Positions 57,877-64,000 of a stretch of 64,000 nucleotides of DNA are shown here, piece after piece. This DNA is from Streptomyces sp. Je 1-79 (lineage in GTDB: Bacteria > Actinomycetota > Actinomycetes > Streptomycetales > Streptomycetaceae). Within the stretch, counting starts at the first letter, position 1; each line of letters opens with the position of its first letter. Under the pieces are notes generated by a model. The model saw nothing but the letters and a program-made list of their open reading frames with translations, had not been told where the DNA came from and searched no databases. Both the position numbers and the translations under genes were made by a program. The stretch lies in assembly GCF_025195125.1 (NCBI RefSeq), contig NZ_JAMGSL010000001.1:62001-126000 (forward strand). The letters are read 5' to 3'.

Positions 57877-59532
57877 TCAGTTCGGGCGGCGCAGGCGGCC
57901 GCCCTTCGCCGCGGCGACCAGCTCGGCCACCGTGCCGAGCTTGACCCGTGGGCGTCCTGAGGCCCGCCCGCGTGCCCGCTCGGCCTTGTCGATCGCGGCC
58001 AGGCCCCGGGCGTCGACCACCTCGGCGGCGCGCCTGCGGGCGAGCCGCCGGAACGCCTGAGCGGTACGGGACGGAACCGGCAAAGCGCCCGCCACGGCGT
58101 CGGCCAGGAGCGTGCCGACCGTCTCGGCGGCGCAGGTCCTGTTGGCGCCGATTCCGCCGGAGGGGCCACGCTTGATCCAGCCGACGACGTACGTCCCGGG
58201 CATCCCGGTCACCCGGCCGCGCTCGTGCGGCACCGTGCCGGTCGCCTCGTCGAACGGCAGGCCCGGCACCGGCATCCCGCGGTAGCCGACCGCCCGCAGC
58301 ACCAGCGTGGCAGGGATCTCCCGCTCGCCCGGGCCCTCCGTCACCCGCGCGCCCCGTACGGCGTCCTCGCCCGTCAGGGCCGACGGCGCGGAGTGGAAGC
58401 GGAGCACGATGCGCCGTGCACCCGCCGCCGGCGGACGCGACCAGTCGACGGCCTCCCGCGCCACGTCCCGCAGCAGCGCGGCCTTCTCGCCCGGCTCCGC
58501 GCCGTCGATCGCGGCGCCGGTCCGCGGATCGTGGTCGTCGACGACCAGCCGCACGCCGGGCAGGTGGGTGAGGGCGACGAGTTCGGAGGCCGTGTACGCG
58601 GCGTTCTCGGGGCCCCGGCGCCCGAGCAGGACGACCTCGCGGACCCGCGACGCGCGCAGGGCCGCGAGCGCGTGGTCGGCGATGTCGGTGCCGGCCAGCG
58701 CCTCGGGGTCCGATACGAGGATCCGGGCGACGTCGAGCGCGACGTTGCCGTTGCCGACCACGACGACCCGCTCGGCGCCGGTCAGGTCGATCGCGTCCGG
58801 CGCGCACTCCGGGTGGGCGTTGTACCAGGCCACGAACGCGGTCGCCGAGACGCTTCCGGGCAGCTCCTCGCCCGGGACGCCGATCCGTCGGTCGGCGGAG
58901 GCGCCGACGGCGTACACGACCGCGTCGTGGTGCGCGGCGAGTTCCTCCGCCGTGACGTCCTTGCCGACCTCGACGCCCAGCCGCATCCGTACCCGGGGAT
59001 GGGCGTGGAAGCGGGCGAAGGTGTCCCCCACCTTCTTGGTCGCCGGATGGTCCGGCGCCACGCCGTACCGGACGAGACCGCCCGCCACGGGCAGCCGGTC
59101 GACCAGGGTGACCTCGGCGTTGGTGTGGAGCAGGAGGTCCTCGGCCGCGTACATCCCGGCGGGGCCGGTGCCGACGACCGCGACGCGGATGGGCGCGAAG
59201 TCGGCGGGCAGGCTGCGTTCGAAGGCCGGCGCGCCCCAGGCGTGGAAGTTGGGTCCCGGGGGCTCGGCGGGGGCCTCCTTGCCGGCGAAGTACGCGGCGT
59301 TGACGGCCGCGTACCCGGCCTGCGCGGGGGAGAGGCTGTCCACCGGGAAGATGGCGTCGACCGGGCAGGCGTCGGCGCAGGCGCCGCAGTCGATGCACGT
59401 CGCCGGGTCGATGTGGAGCATCTCCGTGCTGCCGAACTCCCTTTCCTGCGGCGTCGGGTGGATGCAGTTGACGGGGCAGACGGCGACGCAGGTGGCGTCG
59501 TTGCAGCACGTCTGGGTGATGGCGTAGGTCAT
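57877..59532 (-). CDS. fprB: Ferredoxin domain-containing NADP+ reductase (FprB-type)
   Basis: A 551-residue electron-transfer flavoprotein. Residues 1-60 are a two-cluster ferredoxin domain: CCNDATCVAVCPVNC and CIDCGACADACPVDA. The rest is an adrenodoxin-reductase-like FAD/NADP domain: VAVVGTGPAGMYAAEDLL (about 117-134), VVVVGNGNVALDVARIL, and GWIKRGPSGGIGANRTCAAE, the NADP-FAD signature. It transfers electrons between NADPH and an iron-sulfur centre. The C-terminal extension (RRLARRRAAEVVDARGLAAI) is longer than in core FprA. It lies 38 bp downstream of the AurF-type diiron oxygenase and is on the same strand, so it is the likely reductase of that enzyme. Confidence 0.9.
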   Translation of the reverse strand: MTYAITQTCCNDATCVAVCPVNCIHPTPQEREFGSTEMLHIDPATCIDCGACADACPVDAIFPVDSLSPAQAGYAAVNAAYFAGKEAPAEPPGPNFHAWGAPAFERSLPADFAPIRVAVVGTGPAGMYAAEDLLLHTNAEVTLVDRLPVAGGLVRYGVAPDHPATKKVGDTFARFHAHPRVRMRLGVEVGKDVTAEELAAHHDAVVYAVGASADRRIGVPGEELPGSVSATAFVAWYNAHPECAPDAIDLTGAERVVVVGNGNVALDVARILVSDPEALAGTDIADHALAALRASRVREVVLLGRRGPENAAYTASELVALTHLPGVRLVVDDHDPRTGAAIDGAEPGEKAALLRDVAREAVDWSRPPAAGARRIVLRFHSAPSALTGEDAVRGARVTEGPGEREIPATLVLRAVGYRGMPVPGLPFDEATGTVPHERGRVTGMPGTYVVGWIKRGPSGGIGANRTCAAETVGTLLADAVAGALPVPSRTAQAFRRLARRRAAEVVDARGLAAIDKAERARGRASGRPRVKLGTVAELVAAAKGGRLRRPN

Positions 59533-59570
59533 GTCGTCGGCTCAGCTCGGGTCGGCTCGGTCGGCTTCGG

Positions 59571-60485
59571 TCAGATCAGGTGGGCGCGCTTGTAGAACGC
59601 GAGGGCCGGCCTGGTCAGCAGCCCGGCGGAGGCCAGGAACTCCATGAGGCCCGCGCAGCTGGACCGCATCAGGGACTTGTGGTGCTCGTTCGCCTTCGCC
59701 TCGGCGACGGCGCGCTCGACGTCGAGTCCGGCGCTCTCGTAGACCTTCCGGCCCACCATGCTGGTGACGATGACGTACGAGGCGATCGCGATCACCAGCG
59801 CGTGGAACTGACGGCGCGCCCGGCTCGCCCCGCGCAGCCGCCTGCGCGTCTCCTCGCGGGCGAACTTCATGTGCCGCGACTCCTCCACGACATGGATGTT
59901 GTTGATCGTGCGGACGAACGGCACGACCCGTTCGTCGCGCATCCAGTCGCGCTGCATCACGTCGAGGACCTCTTCGGCGACCAGGATCGCCGCGTACGCC
60001 GCCTCGCCGAAGGCGATCGTCTTGAACGCCCTGCCGAGTTCGACCGCGATCCGGCGCGGACGGTAGGCAGGCGCGCCGAGCTTCTCCGCGCCGCGGGCGA
60101 ACATGATCGAGTGCCGGCACTCGTCGGCGACCTCGGTGAGCGCCCACTGGAAGCGGGGGTCGGTCGGGTCCTTGGCGTACATGTCGCGCAGCACCATCTG
60201 CTGGAGGATCATCTCGAACCAGATGCCCGTGCTGGCCACCGAAGCCGCCTCCTGGCGGGTCAGCTCCCTGCGCTGAGCCTCGGTCAACTCGTTCCAGTAC
60301 GCGGTGCCGTAGAGGGTGCTCCACTCGGGGCTCGCGCCGTGGAAGTCCTTGTCCAGCGGGGTCTCCCAGTCCACTTCCGTGGCCGGGTCGTACGAGAGTT
60401 TCGCGGCCGATTCGAGCAGCCGCCGGGCGACCTCCTGCTCGGCGTGGCGGCGCTCGCTCTCCGGGGGGACGGTGCTGCTTGCCAT
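59571..60485 (-). CDS. AurF-type diiron oxygenase
   Basis: A 304-residue ferritin-like diiron protein of the AurF/p-aminobenzoate N-oxygenase family. Metal-ligand carboxylate/His patterns are visible: RQEAASV (Glu79), VADECRHSIMF (E122-xx-H125), VAEEVLDVM (Glu171/172) and VVEESRHMKFA (E202-xx-H205). A sixth-helix His (RQFHALVIA) follows. Members oxidise amines or hydroxylate substrates in antibiotic pathways; the substrate here is unknown, and there is no biosynthetic cluster nearby. It forms an operon with the ferredoxin reductase downstream. A palindrome lies upstream of its start. Confidence 0.86.
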   Translation of the reverse strand: MASSTVPPESERRHAEQEVARRLLESAAKLSYDPATEVDWETPLDKDFHGASPEWSTLYGTAYWNELTEAQRRELTRQEAASVASTGIWFEMILQQMVLRDMYAKDPTDPRFQWALTEVADECRHSIMFARGAEKLGAPAYRPRRIAVELGRAFKTIAFGEAAYAAILVAEEVLDVMQRDWMRDERVVPFVRTINNIHVVEESRHMKFAREETRRRLRGASRARRQFHALVIAIASYVIVTSMVGRKVYESAGLDVERAVAEAKANEHHKSLMRSSCAGLMEFLASAGLLTRPALAFYKRAHLI

Positions 60486-60520
60486 GTGCGGCTCCTAGGG
60501 TCGAGACGTCGCACGCTTAT

Positions 60521-60535
60521 TAGATGCGACATCTA
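60521..60535 (-). promoter_or_regulatory. TAGATG-CGA-CATCTA palindrome before the diiron oxygenase operon
   Basis: Perfect 6-bp arms around 3 bases, 36 bp upstream of the diiron gene start on the minus strand. A second imperfect dyad, TGTTA-N11-TAACA (60542-60562), adjoins it. These are typical TetR-like operator shapes, but no regulator gene is beside the operon. Confidence 0.55.
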
Positions 60536-60725
60536 GCAAGCTGTTAGACGGAACGTATAACAAGAGGGCCGTGCGGGCCTACCCCCGTGCGGAAATCCCC
60601 GCCGGCTCTCCACACACCTCCGGTCCGGTTCCGGCCCATGAGGCAACCCACGGCGGTCGGTTGCCGTCCTCCGGTCACGAGAGCGGCACCCCGGGACGAT
60701 CCGAGGCGTCGCGACAGGACCGATC

Positions 60726-63554
60726 GTGAGGAAGACCGCTTTGATACGTGTCACACGTGCGGTGACCGCGACGCTGGCGTTACTCGCGCTGGCCGCCGCG
60801 TCGCCCGGAACGGCGTACGCCGAGCCGTCGCCCGGGTCCCTGGCGCGGGCGGGGAGCCCGGGCGTGCAGGGGAACGAGGGAGAGCTCCCCGAGGGCTGGC
60901 GCCTCACCGGCAAGGGCGCCGACCGGGAACTCGTCTGGACGTCACCCGACCCCGTGCCCATGGGCGATGCCCGCGTCGAGTTCCATGCCGGGAACCGCCT
61001 GCTCGGCATCCCGGTGCCCGCCGCCGACGGCAAGGCGTACCGGCTCAGGGCGGACGGCCTGCGGCTCGGCTCCGGGAAGGACCTGAAGGTGGTCGCCGGC
61101 GGGCGCCGTCTGGACGCCGACGCCCCCGCCCAGCCCTCCCGGGCCCGGCCCCCCGCGCGCTCCGCGCTGACCGAGGCGCCCTTCCCGGCCAACCCGGTCG
61201 ACCCCGGAGTACCCGGCGGCTACCGCACCGTCAGCGGCGAGTACGACCTGAAGTCCGTGCGGCTGCCCGGCTACGCCGAGCCCGTCGAGATGCGGGCCGT
61301 GGTCGTCGGACCGGCCAGCGCGCCGGGGAAGCGGCCGCTCGCGCTGTTCCTGCACGGCCGTCACGCCACCTGCTACGGCGCCGGCGAGGAGGTGACCGGC
61401 GACTGGCCCTGCGGCCCGGGCACCCGGCCGATCCCCAGCCACAAGGGCTATCTGCGCGCCCAGCAACTGCTGGCCTCCCAGGGCTACGTGACGGTCTCGA
61501 TCTCCGCCAACGGCATCAACGCCCAGGACCATCTCGCCGAGGACGCCGGAGCACAGGCCCGCTCCTCCCTGGTGCGGCAGCACCTGGCCCGCTGGGCGGA
61601 GTGGTCCGAGAACCCGGCCGGCGCGCCGTCCGCCGTACGCGCCGCGTCGCCCGCCGACCTCTCCCGCGTGCTGCTCGTCGGCCACTCCCGAGGCGGCGAG
61701 GGCGTCAACCGAGCCGCACTCGACAGCCTCCACCGCCCGCCCGCCGACCAGGACGGGCATCAGGGCCCGGTGCGGTGGACCATCCGCGGCAACGTGCTGA
61801 TCGGCCCCACGATCTTCGGGCAGAACCCGGCCCCCGACGTGCCCTCGATGACCGTGCTGCCCGGCTGTGACGGCGACGTCTCCGACCTCCAGGGCCAGAT
61901 CTACGTCGACGGCACGCGTGGCGTGAGCCGCGGCGCCGCGCTCCAGAGCTCGGTGTACATGCCCGGTGCCAACCACAACTTCTTCAACAGCGAGTGGACT
62001 CCGGGGCAGGCCGAGGCGCCCGCCGACGACGACTTCTTCGCGGACGAGACGACCGACCCGGTCTGCTCGCCGGGCACCGCGACCCGGCTGACCGCCACCC
62101 AGCAGCAGGCCGCGGGCGCCACCTACATCGCCGCGGCGGCCCAGCTGTTCGTCGGCGGCGACGACCGGGTCCGTCCGCTGCTCGACGGCACCGGCCGGCG
62201 CGCTCCCTCGGCCGGTCCCGCGCGCGTCCTCAGCCACGCCGTCGGCGCGCACCGTACCCCCGCCTTCCTGCCCGGTCCCTCGGTCGCCGTCACCGGCGGC
62301 CGGGTGTGCGCCCAGATCGATCCCGACCCCGACCGCGCCTGCCTGGCGCCCGACGCGAGCGGCCGGTCGCCGCACTTCGCGCACTGGGAGGCATCGCCCG
62401 AACCGGGCCGCGACGCCGTCGCGTTCCGGTGGAAGAAGGGCCCCGTGGGTCCGCCGGTGACGGTCCGTACCGCCGTCCCCGTCTCGCTGAAGGGCTCCGA
62501 GGCGCTGGCGCTGAGGGTCATCGTGCCGCCCAACAGCACCGGCACACGGATGGACGTCACACTCGTCGACGCCTCCGGCCGCCGGGCGCGCCTCGGCGTG
62601 GCCGCCAAGATCGACGGACTCCCCGGCAGTGACCGGACCACGTCCCTGTGGGCCCGCGAGCTCCGCGTCCCGCTGGCCGCCGCCGCCCGGTCCGGCCTGG
62701 ACCTGAGCCGGGTCACGACCCTCGAACTGACCCCGCGGGGCGGTTCCGGAAGCGCGTGGCTGATGGACGCCTGGGGCTGGCGCCCCGGCACCCCGGAGGC
62801 CCGCCCGGCCGCCATGCCCCGCGTCGACATCGGCCGGACGACCGTGGACGAGGGGGACGCAGGGGTCCGCACCTACCGGGTCCCGGTCCACGTCTCGGGC
62901 GAAGGCAGCGGCCAGGTCCGTGTGTTCGTCCCCCGCCCGGGCACGGACGAGACCACCTCCCGGATCGTGACGGTGGCCCCCGGCAGCCAGAGCATCGACG
63001 TACCGGTGGAGGTGCGGGGCAACACCCGCTACGGCTACGACCTCACCCAGGACGTGTCCGTGAAGGCGGTACGCGGCGTGGCCGTCGGCTCCCACCGCGG
63101 TGGGGTCACCGTGCGGAACGACGACGCGATGCCCACCGTGACGCTGACCCCGGTCGCGGCCGACGTCACCGAGGGCAAGCCCCTGACCTGGCGGTTGACC
63201 CTGTCCGCGGTCGCCGACGTGGAGGTCGGCGGCTCGATCGTCCTCCTGCCGGTCGCCGGCGGCGCCGAGCTGTCCACCGCGGACGTCGCACGGGGCTGGC
63301 TGGAGGAGAACTTCGGCGAGGTCCCCGCTCCGCCCCGGCCGCTCTCCCGGATCTGGGAGGATCCGTCCTTCTCGGCGTACGTGCCCGCCGGACGGACGAG
63401 CGCCGACGTGACGGTGCCGACCGTCGCCGACGCGGTGCGCGAGCCGACGGAGACCCTGCGGGCGCGGCTGACCACGTACGACGGGATCGGGGAACCGCAC
63501 GAGGGCCCGGAGTTCACGGGCACGGTCCGGGACGCCGCGCCGACGCGGAACTGA
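60726..63554 (+). CDS. Large secreted alpha/beta hydrolase with Calx-beta-like C-terminal repeats
   Basis: A 942-residue secreted protein. The signal peptide is about residues 1-32 (AVTATLALLALAAASPGTAY). The alpha/beta-hydrolase core (about 165-480) has the oxyanion segment LFLHGRHATCY (207-217), the nucleophile elbow VGHSRGGEG (Ser321), and a late His in PGANHNFFNSEW. After a domain with LRVIVPPNSTGTRMDVTLVD (about 590-700), two Calx-beta-like repeats follow (about 710-810 and 815-930): VDEGDAGVRTYRVPVHVSG and VTEGKPLTWRLTLSAVADVE. This suggests cell-surface or matrix binding. The GTG start has AGGA upstream. The substrate is unknown (lipase, esterase or peptidase). Confidence 0.8.
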   Translation: MRKTALIRVTRAVTATLALLALAAASPGTAYAEPSPGSLARAGSPGVQGNEGELPEGWRLTGKGADRELVWTSPDPVPMGDARVEFHAGNRLLGIPVPAADGKAYRLRADGLRLGSGKDLKVVAGGRRLDADAPAQPSRARPPARSALTEAPFPANPVDPGVPGGYRTVSGEYDLKSVRLPGYAEPVEMRAVVVGPASAPGKRPLALFLHGRHATCYGAGEEVTGDWPCGPGTRPIPSHKGYLRAQQLLASQGYVTVSISANGINAQDHLAEDAGAQARSSLVRQHLARWAEWSENPAGAPSAVRAASPADLSRVLLVGHSRGGEGVNRAALDSLHRPPADQDGHQGPVRWTIRGNVLIGPTIFGQNPAPDVPSMTVLPGCDGDVSDLQGQIYVDGTRGVSRGAALQSSVYMPGANHNFFNSEWTPGQAEAPADDDFFADETTDPVCSPGTATRLTATQQQAAGATYIAAAAQLFVGGDDRVRPLLDGTGRRAPSAGPARVLSHAVGAHRTPAFLPGPSVAVTGGRVCAQIDPDPDRACLAPDASGRSPHFAHWEASPEPGRDAVAFRWKKGPVGPPVTVRTAVPVSLKGSEALALRVIVPPNSTGTRMDVTLVDASGRRARLGVAAKIDGLPGSDRTTSLWARELRVPLAAAARSGLDLSRVTTLELTPRGGSGSAWLMDAWGWRPGTPEARPAAMPRVDIGRTTVDEGDAGVRTYRVPVHVSGEGSGQVRVFVPRPGTDETTSRIVTVAPGSQSIDVPVEVRGNTRYGYDLTQDVSVKAVRGVAVGSHRGGVTVRNDDAMPTVTLTPVAADVTEGKPLTWRLTLSAVADVEVGGSIVLLPVAGGAELSTADVARGWLEENFGEVPAPPRPLSRIWEDPSFSAYVPAGRTSADVTVPTVADAVREPTETLRARLTTYDGIGEPHEGPEFTGTVRDAAPTRN

Positions 63555-63557
63555 CCG

Positions 63558-63608
63558 TACGGACCGGGGGTGGTCGCGGCGCGTGTCGCCACCACCGCCC
63601 GGTCCGTA
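63558..63608 (+). terminator. Strong hairpin terminator after the secreted hydrolase
   Basis: TACGGACCGGGGGTGGT (63558-63574) pairs with 63591-63608 through a 17-bp stem with one bulged base, starting four bases after the stop codon. Confidence 0.85.
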
Positions 63609-63767
63609 GGCCCGCGGACGGGGCCCTGCCGGCCACGCTCGGCGTGAGCTGATCGGGCCGCCCTTCCGGTCACACGCCCCTTGCTTTTCGGCCACGGCGC
63701 CCCGGCCCCCGCTCCGTTGATCATGCTGGTACCGGAAGCCACCGAAGCCGTACAGCGAGGACCGCCG

Positions 63768-64000
63768 ATGACCGACGCACCGCACCCCTTCCAGCTCCTC
63801 CCCGGAGCGCCGGACTCCCCGGTGCTCCTCCACGTCCCGCACTCCTCCCGTGAGCTGCCCCCGGACGTGCGCGAGGGCATCGTGCTCGGGGACGAGGAGC
63901 TCGCGCTCGAACTGGACCACATCACCGACTCCCACACCGCCGAGATCGCCGCCGCGGCCGCGCGCACCGCCGCCGTCACCCCGTGGCGGTTCGTCAACCG
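63768..64000 (+). CDS. N-formylglutamate amidohydrolase family protein, N-terminal part
   Basis: The gene is cut by the right edge; 77 full codons are present. It opens MTDAPHPFQLLPGAPDSPVL, then LHVPHSSRELPPDV, the conserved N-terminal strand and PHSS motif of N-formylglutamate amidohydrolases (zinc-dependent, histidine degradation or related substrates). ELDHITDSHTAEIA and AVTPWRFVN follow, as in the family. GAGG lies 9 bases upstream of the ATG. The zinc ligands and the catalytic end are beyond the window, so identity rests on the first about 77 residues. Confidence 0.8.
   Translation, partial: MTDAPHPFQLLPGAPDSPVLLHVPHSSRELPPDVREGIVLGDEELALELDHITDSHTAEIAAAAARTAAVTPWRFVN

Noticed and set aside
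60942-63935. 997-codon minus-strand frame opposite the secreted hydrolase
   Set aside because: Shadow frame; no family motifs and it crosses a strong terminator.

Overview
The window is chromosomal DNA from a high-GC actinomycete, almost certainly a Streptomyces. The signs are extreme G/C bias at third codon positions, frequent GTG and TTG starts behind GGAGG-type ribosome binding sites, ATGA/GTGA overlaps inside operons, many secreted hydrolases and lipoproteins, and families typical of that genus (DUF6381, DUF6197, SCO-type small membrane proteins). I see no rRNA, tRNA, CRISPR array, insertion sequence, prophage or biosynthetic gene cluster. About 60 genes are supported. Both edges cut genes: a glutamate-type ABC permease on the left and an N-formylglutamate amidohydrolase on the right.

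Layout. 0-7 kb: permease end, a MarR regulator with an MMPL exporter, an SDR-DUF2867 protein, a class I photolyase and a STAS anti-sigma antagonist. 7-12.7 kb: a large secreted amylase (two CBM25 modules, FN3, GH13) with a LacI-type operator, a small membrane protein, nadE, a VOC protein and DUF6381. 12.8-18 kb: a glycine-betaine-type ABC system whose ATPase gene lies convergent to its partners, then a secreted CBM35-GH5 cellulase. 18-27 kb: proline iminopeptidase, SIS protein, PIG-L deacetylase, a SufR-like cysteine-rich regulator with a DUF3291 gene under a shared dyad, enoyl-CoA hydratase, VOC, SDR, and a thioredoxin-reductase-like flavoprotein divergent from an XRE-cupin regulator. 27-30.4 kb: quinone oxidoreductase plus two acyl-CoA dehydrogenases in one operon. 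30.5-35.9 kb: a five-gene nikABCDE-type transporter behind a Nur-like nickel box. 36-46 kb: small membrane protein, secreted beta-propeller protein, more two-domain VOC proteins, a dehydrogenase/AhpD-like pair, a cholesterol oxidase, a DUF6197 protein with an internal repeat, and an ArAE/FUSC exporter. 46-51 kb: a decayed S33 peptidase gene, a subtilase with P-domain, an EF-hand protein, an M28 peptidase and an ABM-like protein. 51-57.8 kb: an Rrf2 regulator divergent from a FAD/NAD(P)-TTC38 fusion, a Tm-1-like protein divergent from a Cyt delta-endotoxin-like protein, a YciO-type protein and a DUF4232 lipoprotein. 57.8-64 kb: ferredoxin-NADP reductase and an AurF-type diiron oxygenase in one operon, then a large secreted alpha/beta hydrolase.

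The strongest leads are four. The first is the Cyt-toxin-fold protein (55852-56430) next to a Tm-1-like gene. The second is the SufR-like regulator with the same unusual dyad before itself and before its DUF3291 neighbour. The third is the FAD-TTC38 fusion facing a cysteine-free Rrf2 regulator across a duplicated intergenic element. The fourth is the nickel transporter behind a Nur-like palindrome. Several minisatellites (periods 6, 15, 35, 36 and 40 bp) have altered gene ends or promoters. All family assignments come from reading the translations; no database search was possible.
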